Shown one piece after another: positions 1-13,400 of a stretch of 64,000 bases of DNA. Position numbers and translations under genes: made by a program. Under the pieces are notes generated by a model, which saw only the letters and a list, made by a program, of their open reading frames with translations, was not told the DNA's origin and did not search any database. Each line of letters starts with the position of its first letter. The stretch's first letter is position 1. This stretch comes from Apostichopus japonicus (lineage: Eukaryota > Echinodermata > Holothuroidea > Aspidochirotida > Stichopodidae), in the NCBI RefSeq assembly GCF_037975245.1, contig NC_092580.1, positions 12,989,501 through 13,053,500 of the forward strand, given 5' to 3'.

Positions 1-645
1 TAACACTTCAGGTAAACATACTAACCAAGCAACAAAAAAACAAAACGAACACGATACTAATTGTTGTATCAATATATATGTTTATTCTCATTATTGTCGA
101 AAATAAAACAATTTGTCTTTCAATTTTATACAAAATTCTTATATCTACTAAAATGAAGGGAAAAAGGAAAATTGAATTGTTTTCTATCAGTATTTGAATA
201 ATAAATAGTAGGCCTAATATTTAAAAAATCGAAGGCTTCGAATATACCCCGTTTTTAATTTATTTCCACCCAGTGTCCTACCCTCCCACACCACCACGAT
301 GAGGTAGATTAAGAGACAGAAACATCACTCAAGATTTGGTCCATCGATGGGAGCATTAAATGAACATCAAGCGGTACTTGTGTCAACTGTATGATTATAG
401 TTCACGAGCATTCATATTTATCCCTACCCACCCACCCACCCCTCCCCCTCCAAATAAGTAACCCTCATTATTTTCTGACTGTCTACATATCTAGGCCTAT
501 ACTTTGAGAGGTAAAGGTCGCCACGCCCCATTCCAACCCGCCCTGTGACTAATTACCCCGTGGGGCTGACATTGTGCATGGGAAGTCATTCCATTCTCCC
601 AATGCACATCCTCTACATATGGTATTCTTGATATGATGATCAAAA
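1..645. other. non-coding flank, no gene seen
   Basis: I see no coding exon here. On the minus strand, AATAAA-type signals occur near 79-85 and 255-262 and could serve the small minus-strand ORF at 646-909. A C-rich run lies at 427-451. Confidence 0.4.
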
Positions 646-909
646 TCATGTTCCCTTGAAAAAGTTGAATATTTTCTCCTTCATATCTGGATAGTATTCA
701 TCAATCAGTTGACGTGTGTCTACATCTCTCAAAAATGCAACAAACTCTGATATAACCTGCTCTGCACTTTCGGAAGAGAAGTAAACCCCTAACGCCAACC
801 CGATAATTAAAGTTATTAACGCGGACAATAACAAAAACCACACAGAGTTTAACAAACGCCAAAGTAACACCCCCAATATAAACAATACGAGAAATAGGAT
901 CCAGTCCAT
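646..909 (-). CDS. small two-helix membrane protein, unrecognised
   Basis: This is an 87-residue reading frame starting MDWILFLVLF. The frame is open upstream to 1014, but I chose the ATG at 909 because its context (AACCATGG) is a strong Kozak match and hydrophobic residues begin directly after it. Two hydrophobic segments are visible, roughly residues 3-17 and 19-41, separated by WRLLNS. They are followed by an acidic, probably amphipathic tail ending DMKEKIFNFFKGT. It could be a single-exon gene or the last exon of a larger one; no family is recognised. The amino-acid mix looks like real protein rather than random translation, but no homology supports it. AATAAA-like signals lie downstream on the minus strand. 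Confidence 0.4.
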   Translation of the reverse strand: MDWILFLVLFILGVLLWRLLNSVWFLLLSALITLIIGLALGVYFSSESAEQVISEFVAFLRDVDTRQLIDEYYPDMKEKIFNFFKGT

Positions 910-1014
910 GGTTAATTTGGTATGGAATTGATGAAGCTTGTCACCTTTGCTGTTCCTCAAACAATCATCAGTTATGAATAGTATAAAACAAACGCTATTC
1001 TCTTTCTCTCTCAA

Positions 1015-2335
1015 CTAAGTTCTTTAAATCAGATGTATAGGGCCTATATTGTCTCTTCGGCAGCTATAATGTAGCACGTCCCATAGCCTTGTTATGCTTA
1101 CGTTTTGAGGCCTAGCTTTTGTATTATAGGCCTCAAAGTGCAAGAAAAAACCGATAGTAAAATATCTCGTATTAATTAACTTTGATAGGAACGGCCAACT
1201 TCTTTCGGTTGTCTGTGTATTGAAAATAAAGTCACTTATGGCTTGCAGCGCGTTTCGTCGTTTCATGCAAGAATCACGTGACTATTCTGGTTAATCACGT
1301 ATTTGTGTACTGTGATACAGGGCTTTAGTACTCTAACACTGTATTATAGGTCTAGTAATAGTACCACGTCTCTGGATGTTCGGTATAGGCTACAGGCTAG
1401 CTCTGTGTTGTTTATCCGCTTCCTTGAAGTTCCCGAGACTTCTTTGAAAGCCTATTAAAGGCTGACTCTGTATCGTGTATTCCTGTGGACAAAAAGGATA
1501 AAACAACATATTTAAGTGTGAGCTGAATACATCATACAACCGGCATGAAACTTCCAACTAAACTGTATTTACATAGGACCAGCCTAGGCATACAGCAGAT
1601 TGTTCAAATTTGACCCGTAGCGGAGCCACTCGTATAAGCCTACGCCTCGAACACATTCTCACGTTAATCTTGAAGATCATGGCGTCTATAATGCTTGCAC
1701 ATACCGTGTCAATTGATCCCGCTGTGATGTTTAGCAGATCCACAGTCCGGCTATGAAACTGTTCACGAAATAGTCTCCGGTAAATTGAATTGCACGAGCC
1801 GTATGTAGTAACCCCTTACACTATTCTGCGTACACGACGAGTCCTTTGTGTGAACAAAGTCAACATGGCTAATTGTTAGGGGTAATAGCTTTATCATCTG
1901 TATAAATATGTAACACAGAATTTCTATCGGTGATAATTAACCTATTAGGGCTAACTTGAAAGTGTAATACAGCGTGCCTCACTGTTTGCGAAACTACGTG
2001 AAGTAAGCTATAGTGCTTTATCTTTAGTTAGCGCGTTCATATCATGTCACATAATGTAGCTGTTATAACAGACTTTGACCTACAATGCATTGGAATAACT
2101 AGAATGTAATGTATGCACGTCCCATAGAAATTGATCAATTCAAGTTCTATGATACGTCCATATGGCATATATACATAATTCGTCGAAAATAATATGTCAT
2201 GGAAGAAGCACTCCACTGTACGAAAGCGAGGGTCATGTGACGTGCTCCCGTGTGCTACTAATTAACATATTATTTAATCTTTTGGCAGTTCGAAGAGACA
2301 GGGCGCGTTCGGTAGACAAAAAAAAGGCCACTATA
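1015..2335. other. non-coding, nothing recognised
   Basis: AT-rich sequence with short ORFs of no recognisable composition. No splice-bounded exon, tRNA or clear repeat was found. Confidence 0.4.
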
Positions 2336-4059
2336 CAGGTGCGTATCCAGGGGGGGCGTTGGGGGCGCGCGCCCCCGGGTAAGAAAAAGAGAAGAGAAAA
2401 AAAGAGAAGAAAAAAGGGAAAAAGAGGGGGAAAAAGAAAAGGAGGAGAGGAAGGAAGGGGAAAAGAAAAAGAAGAAAGAGAGAAAAAGGAGAAAAGGAGG
2501 GAGTAGAAGATAAACGCCAAGACACCGGGAAGAGAAAGAGGAACAGTGACATAATTACAATGCTGATCAATATTATAAACATAGGGTAGCCAGTGACAGA
2601 TCGAGGATTACGGAGGGGACGTGCACCTCACCCTACCCCTTACACCGACAACTCCATTTTTCCTCTCTCACTAATGTATCTATATGTATACTATATATCG
2701 TCTATCATAACCAACTGTGGCTGGTCTGGAACTCGACCGAGTCGTCGTGGAACATGACGCATTTCGGGAAGGGGGCGACCGCCCCCCTCCTGAGCAAATT
2801 TTCTTTATGATATCACTAGTAATATCAAAATAGAAAATGCTTAGATACAACTTACAAGGCCTGGGAAGTGTCATTTCCAGCGATCTAGGAGGCATTTTCG
2901 GCCAAAATTTTCTTGTTCAATTGTTAAGGTCAATATCATTATAAGTAAGCATCTGTAATTGCATCGCATACCATCGTGTACCATACGGTCGGTGAAAGTT
3001 GTACAGTATACCGCCGGATGCTAATGTAAATAACGAAATGTCTTATGTAGATGGAGAAAAAGCATGGAGGTCCAATTATGTCAAAACTCTCTTTTATATT
3101 AGTTATGACGAATTAGTCGGCCAAGCTTAGAACTTTATTTAAATTACCAAGGAGATAATTTTAAACTATTCATTTCCTTAGGCTACATCATTGCAATTTA
3201 TTTTTCTTTCAATAGGTGCCCGAAAAATTCTCAGCATATTGCCAGAATTTTCAGGGCGCAAAAAAGTGGTTGAGGGGGGGGGGGCTGCAGCCCCGCCTCC
3301 TACGCCTATAGTGTATGTGTAGTGTTCGGTTTCGAAATATCTGATACCTGATATCGGAAATATCTGCTATTTTTCATTTCCTTCAACGAAGTTTTATAAC
3401 AGCTGTTATAAGAGGTTATATTTGAGGTATATTTGAGGTTATATTTGAGCTGTTATAAGAGGTTATATAAGCTGTTATATTTGTACACCAATAAATTAAC
3501 AGTGTCTGAATTTTCGAAAAATTCCTGACCAACATTCTTCATCATACTTCGCTCTACTCGTACAATTTTGACCTGTCTCTTAGGGGTTCAAGGAGGTTTA
3601 TCTATATTGGTTGTCCATAGATTAAATTTTGTGCAACATTATGGGTATGTTTTGAAGTGATTTTATTCACGAGAAATGAGAATTTTCAAATTCTGAACAA
3701 ATAATGGGCTTAAAACCTTGAAAAGTGGGGCTTGCGGGTATTGTGGGCCGCGGCGTAGAATCACCTACAAAAACAATGATCCACAGGACATGCGATGAGG
3801 TCGAACATGATGTGTGACTGGTGACAATCTTGAAAAAGTTTATGGATGGAAAAAAACAACTATTGGGAAATACTTGGTTCTCAGGCAAAAGTGTACATCT
3901 ATAGTTGGTCATTTTCAAGCCCGATAGGTGCCATTTCCGGTGATCTGGGGGGTATCAAAACCAGAAATTTTCTTGTACGCTCCTCGCCAACCGATGGTGG
4001 CGCTCCGCTTAGATAGTTATTCGCGCCCCCCGGGTAAGAAAATCCTGGATACGCCACTG
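2336..4059. mobile_element. composite non-autonomous DNA transposon with 16-bp imperfect TIRs
   Basis: The left end reads CAGGTGCGTATCCAGG (2336-2351). The right end reads CCTGGATACGCCACTG (4044-4059), whose reverse complement matches 14 of 16 bases. The GC-rich subterminal block (GCGCCCCCCGGGTAAGAAAA-like) occurs near both ends. Inside are nested pieces: a purine-rich stretch at 2380-2505, a G10 run with a CCTCCTACGCC end near 3277-3308, and two related stretches around 2855-2920 and 3910-3985. No transposase is visible. Ends of the CAGTGGCGTA type are common in invertebrate hAT-like MITEs (family knowledge). I could not find a clean 8-bp target duplication, so exact ends are uncertain. Confidence 0.5.
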
Positions 4060-5433
4060 CTGTATAACAGGTATTTACGGTAAATTGGAGAATATTTACT
4101 TAGGTCTGGATGATAATATCGATTAGATTTACTTTCCGTCTCATAGAAAGCTTGATCTGTATATGGACCCTGGCTACTATTCTCAAGGGGCGACAATCTC
4201 TAAGAAAACTTGAGGGGGGGGGGATCCATGACTGAATATGGATAAAAGAGTGCGCACCGCAAGCGCCTTGGTGGGATCGGGCGGGTCCAGGGGCCCGCTT
4301 CAGGGTCCCTGATGAGGTCCAGGAGCGAAGCCCCGGCAGGGCACAGGGGCAGACTCACATCACTTTGTAGGAGGAAAATAGGACTTAGCCCTGCTTTATT
4401 CAGTGATTGAACAGGTAATTTAAGATATAAAAGATGAGAAACATTAATAACTACGGTACCAATCTGATAGCATAATATTTAGCTCCCTTTATGGTTTATG
4501 AGATACACAGTCATTATGAGCCCGATAGGCCTAGTGGCTACACGAGTCAGTCACTAAACCTATGGGGGGGGGGACATTTGATGTGTCCCCACCCTTCAGA
4601 GTGTGGGGCAACATGCCCCCTCCCCTCTCTCCAAGATTGACGCCCTGACAGGAATATACTCTGACGGTTGTCTTGCGCCAGATGACCGTAGTTTGTTTTT
4701 CAATAGACCCGCAGTGATTCTGAATCATTTCACAAAATAATGCGGAAACTAAACTAGGCTAACTACGTGCACCAACAGCACATTCCATTCACATAAATTA
4801 TATTCTATTACATGCACTCGACTATAGGCTTGCCTGTAATATATGTGACTATATAGCCTTCGGGACCTGGTTGTCAATTAATTCTCTATACTAGTGCCAC
4901 ACACACAAAAAACACAAAAAAACTCACAATTCATTGGCTGTGCAATGCGTAAGGAAGGATTTAACAACCTATACCTGCTTTTCGTAAGATTGTGGAACGA
5001 ATCCTATTTTATGCTGGTCGGATTGAAATCTTTCGCGCATTTTACTTGACGCGCGGCTTCACCTATAGTACAAGGAACTGCTATATCAGAATATGTGTCT
5101 GAAAATGAAGCCGAGCGATCGGGAGGACTATAACACCCCCCCCCCCCCCCCCGTCTAGTAAACGCAGCCTGACATGGGCTATCTGGGTCGAGTTGGAATT
5201 CCGGGGAGTTACGGGTTGTATATTGGTATAAATGCATGTAATGAATACCTGAGCAAAGATACATGTCTATGTTACACAGTCAGAAGAATTGGTCACGTGC
5301 ATGCATAACTTAAGTTATTTGTTCACGCCAAAACTTGAGAGTAAAATATTGGGAACATCAAGATGCACGGGCACTAGATCATCACCTCTCTATCCATTAA
5401 CAAGGGTCTAACGACTAATATTTAAAATAATTA
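4060..5433. other. non-coding, C/G-tract rich
   Basis: No exon recognised. It contains G runs near 4205 and 4563 and a C run of about 17 near 5136-5152. Confidence 0.4.
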
Positions 5434-5520
5434 TCATATAAAAACAAATAAGATACAAAACATATGACAAACATGATCTGGATATAAGCTGGTGGAGAGT
5501 GGTGGGTACAAACATGTTTC

Positions 5521-5760
5521 AAACCTAATCTTTGAGGTAGGTCGGTGGTCGACGCTTACGCTTGTGATGTGTGGGTATTTGTGCCGGTTGGTTTGGCTCG
5601 GACACAATCTCATCCGGGAGCTCAGGTTGCTCAGTTTGGGTATATAGGTCATAGCAACATCTGAGTCGCTATCGCTGATATCTAAATTCTTCTTTAGCGG
5701 CTTGAAATGAGAAGAATTTCGGGTTATCGGGTAGTTTTTACGTGTCGCAGTTACCATTGA
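5521..5760 (-). pseudogene. possible degenerate LTR-retrotransposon pol C-terminus
   Basis: On the minus strand one frame contains SSHFKPLKKN followed by an acidic stretch DISDSDSD. After a frame change a second frame runs through PELPDEIVSEPNQPAQ to KRKRRPPTYLKD and a stop. Integrase C-termini of Ty3/gypsy-type elements often carry an H-S-x-L-K-P motif followed by an acidic/proline linker and a basic R-R-P-P-x-x-L-x-D end, so a decayed pol tail is plausible. No reverse transcriptase, RNase H or LTR is visible nearby, and the frame is broken. It could equally be chance or a host exon. Confidence 0.25.
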
Positions 5761-5889
5761 TCCTTTAACATTTGAACAGTTGTTCACGGTATTGCTGCAA
5801 CATAAGCATGTGTCGTCCTTAATGGTATTTTCGGGACATGGTCCTGTACCCAGTGACGTTACTCCGTTTCTTTTTCTGATTTGCATAGG

Positions 5890-7709
5890 CTTAGTTGGAT
5901 ATTTTGTTTATCGTTACGAACAGAGAAAACATTATTTGTATATCTGCGGTGTTCACAAGCACCAGTTTCATTTCATATCTATTTCAGTTCGCCATATCTC
6001 ATAAATTTCCAGATATTGTATCTGGAGTAGGTACTGGTCTGATTCTTTCTTTCAGTGTTTGCAATGTTCTTTCATGATCGGCAAACCTCAACTTTGCAGG
6101 AAAATATGCAGTTGGATATTGTCGACCATTCTTTAAACATGGTTATATCATTACTAATATATAGATTACAAAAAGGAACTGACAGTCAAAGATATCGAAG
6201 AACGTGTATGGGGCGCCAACTTTGCAATATGTCCTGAAATCGACACATATGTCGATTTAAATTGGCATATGTCAGTTTCTCGCATTCTTATTTGAGGACT
6301 CTAACTGTCACATGGCAATGTTTAGGCAAAAGTTCTTGATCGGAAGACACTGTTATGTGTGAAATAAATAGACATGTATATAGAATCTGTCGATTTCTCG
6401 CTATCTTATCGGAGGATATATAATTCGACATATGTCGATGTCGGCACATGCCGAATTTTCTTTCAAAATTTGTTTGATTTGTCTCACATATGACAGTTAC
6501 TTACAATCACAAGCAATATGGGGTGACATGATTTTACGAAATACTTGTGTATCAGCGTTATGTAAATTAGCAAACAATAAAACAAGGAACACAGACAGGT
6601 GTTTGTAAATACTTTAGTTTACTCTGGATGCCTATGTGTAGTCGTCCTCCTTTGTTTTTTTTATCTCAATACATTACATATATAGAGATATTGTAACAGT
6701 AAGTGGGACTCTCTCTTCTCTTAAAAAATTTTCAGCGTCTTCATACAATTTCTTTTTCTCTGGAATTTCCAGAGCAAGCATATATCATATAGGCCAACAA
6801 AAGTTACTATATTTTATTCCAGAATTGTATCTCATTCTATGACTTTTTCACCGATTTATGTCCAAATTTGGACATATCACTCTGAAAAAACAGTTGAAAC
6901 AAGCCTTTTTTGCACACGCTCCAAAACTTGTTTGTTTCCCTGTTTTTGATGAATAAGCCCCGCTTCCGAGTCTGGTTTGTAGCAGATTGGCTATGACTCA
7001 TGGCAGCTACATGTTAGATATACGAAAATGGCCACCCTTGCGACCAATTTTCTGTACTGTTGTGAGATACGCTGCTGGTACTGGTAGTGTATTGCACACT
7101 AATTCCATATACACATTGTTGTACTGCATTTAATTTATATTAGGACTTCGTCTGTTTATAGCTCCATGGTTTTAGTAATATCAATTGTACTGGTGTTCAG
7201 GTAGTTTTTCAGAGCAAGAGTCATGATAAGTTTGCCCATCAGGTATTTTTGTATAATTACGTATACACATTGTTGTGCTGCTGAAGGCTAGGCCTAGTGC
7301 ATCCTATATTAGGCCTTCATTTAGTAATAGCCACATTAGCATTGTACTGGTGGTGTTCAGGCAGTTTTGGGCCAGGGTACAGTAAGTTTGTTCGATTGCC
7401 TTACAGTATGTTTTAATTTTAAGTTAAGTTTCCAACTTATATATTAACTGTGACTCCATAAATTTAACATAATGTTAATGGGATATTACAACAACTATTC
7501 ATTTGGAATAGAGTGTATATTGTGCATTTCTAGAATGAAGCATCATTATGAATTAACAGCTTGTTTGGTATATTTCTTTACCCCCCCCCAAAAAAAAAAA
7601 AAAGAATTAAAAACAAAAATTATAATCTATCACATTTTATTTTCACTGGAGTATGTATAAAAGAGGAGCCGGCCATAGCATCACAACTTTTATCAGACTA
7701 ATAAAATTT
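5890..7709. other. non-coding, short imperfect palindromes
   Basis: No gene recognised. Between about 6235 and 6490 the word CATATGTC and its complement recur, giving small imperfect palindromes. The rest is AT-rich single-copy-looking sequence. Confidence 0.35.
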
Positions 7710-8079
7710 CAAGGGCGTAGGAACCGGGGGGCTGGGGGGCGCCAGCCCCCCCCCAGTGAAAAATGTAGAGGGGCGGAAGTATCATTCCGCCCCCCCCCCC
7801 CCCGCTTCGCAAGTCAGAAAACCCCTTTTTCATTTCCAAATGAGAAAAAAATCTCATTTGGAGCACCAAATTGCATCTAAGGCCAGGTGAAAATGTAAAA
7901 TTATATACAAATGGAGTGGGTGGGTTGAAGTGTGCTATATTGCACCAAATTGCATCTGAGGCCACCTGGAAATGCAAAAAAATCCAAATGGGAGGGGGAA
8001 CCCCCTCCCCTTAGACCCCTCCCCCAGGCCGGCCATCAGTCTTCAGCCCCCCACTCAAAAGTACCTTCCTACGCCACTG
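7710..8079. mobile_element. MITE with GGCGTAGGAA termini
   Basis: The left end CAAGGGCGTAGGAACC (7710-7725) is inverted as CCTTCCTACGCCACTG (8064-8079). The interior has long G/C runs next to the left end and an internal direct repeat (GCACCAAATTGCATCT) near 7862 and 7940. At about 370 bp with no ORF it is a non-autonomous element. It resembles the element at 2336-4059 in end sequence. A target duplication was not clear. Confidence 0.55.
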
Positions 8080-8930
8080 TTTCATTATAAGGATATAAGA
8101 TCTATAACTATAAGGTTATAAGAAGTATGTTTAGCTTTCTTTTGAACCTGTGATGTTTGACATCAAATATACAAAGAATTAAAAGAAAATACTAAAATGG
8201 AGAGGAACTGCGGTGGCTATTAGGGAAGGAGGAGGCCACTCATCACTTTCAATTAAAAACTTGTAATCTACTTGTACATTATTTTTTCCAAGTCATAAAT
8301 CCACGAAATCTTCATGTCAAAATTATTGAGATGGAAAAACGTGGGTTGTTTTGATACTTGGAAGTGTACACAGTTTTGATGGTAGTCACCTCTACAGTCT
8401 ACAGTAACATACAGTAGGTCGATATACCTAGCTTTCTTAAGGCGGGCATCAAGAATATGGTCCAGTTGTTCGCCTCTTCTTATTTGACTGTTGTGATTGA
8501 CGTCAAACTATATGACCAAAAATATTATATATATTGATATTGATAATTGTAGAGACAGAGCAAAGATATGAAACTAGGAATCGAAATTAGAACTTCCAGT
8601 ATTGAGATACTGCGTCGTTGATGCTCTTGTATGATGTAAGCTAGGGTTTATATCTTGATACTGTTAGTAATCTTTCCTCGGAACTGTGATAGCCTGTATA
8701 AGATCTTGGCTAAGATCATGTGTAGTATCTGTTCCCTTTCGAGGGGAATGTATGTATGTAGGCCTATGTATATTAGATCCTCCTGCAAGCAGGAACTCGC
8801 GAAGAAGCCTCATAGGCTAATTATCAAAGCCGCAAGCTGACCGAAGTCAGTCTCTTACATTCATATTTAACGTCCATAATTATGAATTGTTAATTGTCAA
8901 CAACTCTGTAACTGGACGACATATATTAAT
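8080..8930. other. non-coding, nothing recognised
   Basis: AT-rich sequence without recognisable exons or repeats. Confidence 0.35.
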
Positions 8931-8933
8931 CTG

Positions 8934-8999
8934 GGAGTGACTCGAACCGGGGACCTTATGACTGGAAGGCACCGGCGTTAACCACTGAGCTAACACTCC
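8934..8999 (-). repeat. tRNA-derived SINE head / tRNA pseudogene
   Basis: On the minus strand the sequence starts GGAGTGTTAGCTCAGTGG, an A-box/D-arm match. It continues to GGTTCGAGTC, a B-box/T-loop match, about 66 nt in all. The 5' GGAGTG pairs with CACTCC at the 3' end, giving a six-pair acceptor stem. The T stem does not pair properly, so a functional tRNA is unlikely. This is typical of a tRNA-derived SINE promoter or a decayed tRNA copy. Confidence 0.55.
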
Positions 9000-9000
9000 G

Positions 9001-10410
9001 AATGATGACACACCCGACGATGATCACAAAGACAAAGTCCCAATGCAATTGCAAGGGGACTGGGGTTGAGAGCAGATCAGTCGTACAGTATAGGTTGGTT
9101 TTCGTGCCCAGCTAGGTTCTTTCCTGGGTGACTTTTCATAAATAGTATCTTTCCTCGGAACTGTTTTGTCCCATGTGGATATATTTTTGTGGATATATTT
9201 GCAATGACACTGCATATGCAACATATCCCACGAGATGCAGATCACGCTTTTATGTTTTTATTCTTAACCGTGACGTTATTTTTACTGAACATGAAATTGC
9301 CACTGGTCCCCGCGTGCCACTTACGAAATAGGATGAAGTTTGATGCTCCAAAATAGGAGACACCTCTCCGATATCATGTGATTGTGTGTGACTGACGTAA
9401 TTTCATTGGTTTCTGTCCATGTATTTGTTTGTTCTTTTCGATCTAAATTTTCCCACACAGGTGCTTGTTAATCATATCAGCTAGCCTAAGTTTTTAGCAC
9501 AACTCTACGAACTCATGTATGTCTTTCGGTTTTTGTTCAACTTTTCGTTTCGCGTTCTATAATATGATGAAGAATTTAAAAATAACCCGTGACACCATTC
9601 ATATGATGTTGATGTTGATAATATTTACTATCATAACTTCGGTATTATGTGAGTTTTCGAGGCACAGGCTGCGTACGTTTTAATTCGCACGTTAACTCGT
9701 TCATCACTTGCTTACAAGAAAAAGAAAGAAAAGAAGCTTGGGAAAAGGTTAATCTCAAAGACAAAATTGTCACGTTCAGTCACTACTTAGCAGCCTACCC
9801 AAACGTATGCTCATTCTCATAGTACGAGTATAGGCCCACGTAACGTTAGACCTAACTTAACGTACTTAGACTGTACAAAAGTAGGCCTAGCACAACTCAG
9901 GGCAGACTATGACTCGAGTATGACCTAGTATCAAGGTTTGTTACTCTGGTGTCAGTATAACTTGAAAGGTAGAGCTGGAGATAAAGCCTAGCCCCTTAGA
10001 AAGTATATTGACTATTACCTGGTCTAGTTTAGTGCTACTAAAGTTAAGGCTATCATTACAATAATATGGGAACCCGGGTATATAGAGACGGATTACCGAC
10101 TTGTGTTGTAATTAACCACAATGTGTGTACACACTTCTGTAAAACTCAAGTTGAACTCCTCTGTATAAACATGGTCGCAACTAGATTTATGTGAAAACTC
10201 TTCGCACTTGAGAGAATTAAAGCAACATATATGATTGGTCCATTAAAAAATTTGGGGGCTTGAACAGGATTTGGAGCAGGATGAATGACCATTCTTGTGT
10301 GCATCTCACTGACCTGTCCAGGCCTTGTTTTGGTTGCATACCCTATATTTATTTATTTATTTATCCTCTCTTTTTCTTGATAAATTTTGTGTATTTTTCT
10401 TAATTCACAG
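9001..10410. other. upstream flank or 5' intron of the pseudokinase gene
   Basis: This precedes the 3' splice site at 10409-10410. A non-coding first exon and promoter must lie upstream if the exon at 10411 is spliced; a GTGAGT donor near 9648 is one candidate but is not proven. Confidence 0.3.
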
Positions 10411-10472
10411 TATAGTCAAGATAACCTGACTGTTGCAGTCGTCACTATAGAAACATAATGAACAACGTTGTG
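10411..10472 (+). CDS. slob-like: pseudokinase exon with start codon (5'UTR part plus residues 1-5)
   Basis: The acceptor CACAG ends at 10410 and the donor GTAAGA starts at 10473. Bases 10411-10457 are untranslated; MNNVV is encoded at 10458-10472 in phase 0, leading directly into the transmembrane exon. Confidence 0.75.
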
Positions 10473-13400
10473 GTAAGATTCTGTTTATTCGATTTACACT
10501 AAATACTGAACTATTTGCTGGACATTGCAGAATGATAAATTTTTATCAATGGCTATATGTTTCAATTTTGAATCATTTCATTTATGGTTTGAAATGTTCT
10601 CTACTGTTGCACTAATTAAAAATAAGATATTGAATAGAAAAATCAGTAAAAGTAGTCAATTTGTAGCACATTAAAAGTTCTCTGTGCTTTTTCAGTTCAG
10701 TGTTCGAACTTCCATTGAAGTGTTTCAATGATAAATTTTGAAAGTCCTTTTCAATAAACTCTAATTCATCGGGCTGGTTTCCTTAATGTGGAAATCTGAT
10801 GGTTTATAAGGAAAACCATCATCAAGATAGTTGTTGGTAACTTCTAAATTCTTATCAGGGTTGTCACGATGGAGAGAGTGTGGGGGGGTTATCATTCCTC
10901 TCCCCCCACCCCCCAAAATTTTGGATTGCCAAACAAAGTGGTCTGTCAGGAAAATATGTTTTGGGAAACAATATTTTTTGGGGGTAAACAGTTGTCTGGA
11001 ACTTCTAAAATCTCATGAGGGCAATGATCCATTCAGGCTAAATCTGGTAGAATGATGGAGCCCTGTTTTTCAAGAAGGAGTTGGTAATGTATGAGTATAC
11101 AGTGTGTGCAATGATACATGGTTATAAAATAATTACAATTTTAGACTGGAACATATCGTTTCTACGATCTCCTTTTATTATCAGATCATTATTCGTAGTT
11201 TATTATGCAAAAACATTTGCATATTGAGCGTTTACTGCTTCACAGTTGCACTTGCAGATCACGGTTTCATTCGTCCACATCGGTCATGTTGTACACAGTA
11301 TGTAAAAATGAACATTAATGACCAAGTTATTCTGGTTTCTTGAAGTTTAAACACACTAGATCTGTGTTCATGCAGCCATAAGAATTAGTGGCCTACTGTA
11401 CATACTATATAAGCTGTCAAAAATGAGAGAAGCTGAAATTACTGTAGGTGGTGGACTATTCCACAGAAGCATTTCATATTTGTACGTAGGGTAGCCAGTG
11501 TTTCATACGGTGGTCGTCTCTAAGTTTTGACGTTTCACCTGTCAAAGGTGGAAACACCCCAAATGACCATACACCAGAGCACTTGGTACAGTATTAAGCT
11601 CACACTGCATAAACACAACCAGGACAGCAAATTTATCAAGGCCCTAGGGGCTATGGCTGTACTCATGTTGGTGTGTTTGGCCTGTTAAATATATAGGGAA
11701 ATGGAGTGCTCATTGTGACTTATAAAGGAATCATTTCTTGCTCTCACATCTTGTATAGTGGGGCGTTTATCCATTTTGCTCCCAATAACCAATACACATG
11801 ATAAGGCAGAGTGTACACAAACCTGCTAGATATAGTGATAAATTATGCATTGGGGGGTAGTGCTGTGAGTTGCTCATTTTGCCATATATGATATCGGAAA
11901 AATTATACCCAGGATATTTTACATCACTTCTTAATACAAACCATGCATGCATGCATGTAAAAGCAAATGGATTCTCATTCGAACAGTGAACTACCCGAGT
12001 CATAAACTTGCTAAATGCCAGTGGATTTTGCCGTTAGCCAGCGGGAAGACAAGGACACCGGCAACTTCCTGCCTGTAGACTATAAGAAACTTCAACACAT
12101 GGTATAGGTCGGTTATATAGGTTGGATTAACAATCATCAGCCAAAGAACCGGCATGATTTCATTACTTGTACATTTAGCCCTGGATTAATGCTTATTTTC
12201 AGCAAGTATTATTGGGATGCAATCATCCACTGGTATTTTTTTTTTAACGTCGATAAATTTATGAAATTTACGATTTTTTTTTTTAAAAAATGTTTTTTTT
12301 TTGGTTTACAGATTGCAGCTGTTTGCAGTGGAGCAGCTGTATTGGTCGTCCTTGTGTTGGCTTTAGTGATATATTGCTACAGGTCAGTGGAATTATACCC
12401 AATGCAGTATGCACCCCTAGGATCTCAGTTACATGTAATTCTTTCCTAACCTTACTGTACTGTTCAGTTTGGCTGACCTTATTGTTTTCCAGGAACACTG
12501 GGGATCTGACATTGATGTCAACTCCCCCATGTTGATATCAAGAGTTAGTTAATACCTACTGTACACTGTGTTTGTTTGAAGTTATAAGGAATGACGGAAT
12601 GGATGTTATGGACCTCTCGCTGTTTTGCTGGTTCTTAGTGTACCTTTCAAGGATACAAAGTTTAGAAAACATTATTCAGAAGGAAGTATTTTAGTCCAAG
12701 ATTTTAATCCAGTGCCAGTGCCAAAAACTGGATATGTACATGGAGACTTCTCATTATGTATGATTGGCCTACACCAAAGAACCCCTATCCCCTCCCTCCC
12801 CCTCCACACGTGAATTACAGGCTATAAAATTATTCACTGATCTGGATTTTATTTGTCTGTGAGTCATGTATGAACTTTACCATTTGTAAATTGGTAAAAC
12901 AATCACAGATTATGTTCAAGCTGCTGCTATAGGAACAATACACCAAACAAGTACGATTTAAAATTACTCAGAGATTACTCAAGAGAACTACAGTACATAT
13001 CTTCCTTTTGCATGGCAAAATTTCATTTGGGAACACCAGGGTAACACCAAACATTTTCAATGGGGGCACATTCACCCTCCCATGCCCCCCCCCCACCCTC
13101 ATAGGTCAATACAGCTGAAACTAACTGCCTTCCTGTTACCACATTATATTAACTGCAAGTACTTGATATTCTCAATCTAGGAATTCGTTAGATGGTATTA
13201 ATGTTTGTCGCTACTGCTTGATGAACCCCCGTCCTACCAGGTTGATATTTTCATGACAAAATTGCAGAAATCATAACATTTTGCACAATTACAAAAAGAG
13301 GCATAATTCATGCCTAAAGCAAGTTCCTTCCATTTTGTTGGCAAATTGCCAGTCATTTCTCACAATTATTGAACGTGAATATTACATAAAGTAAGATCAG

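Noticed and set aside
2162-2582. Lys/Arg/Glu-rich and Phe/Ser-rich frames on opposite strands
   Set aside because: Both are translations of a purine-rich low-complexity stretch inside a repeat.
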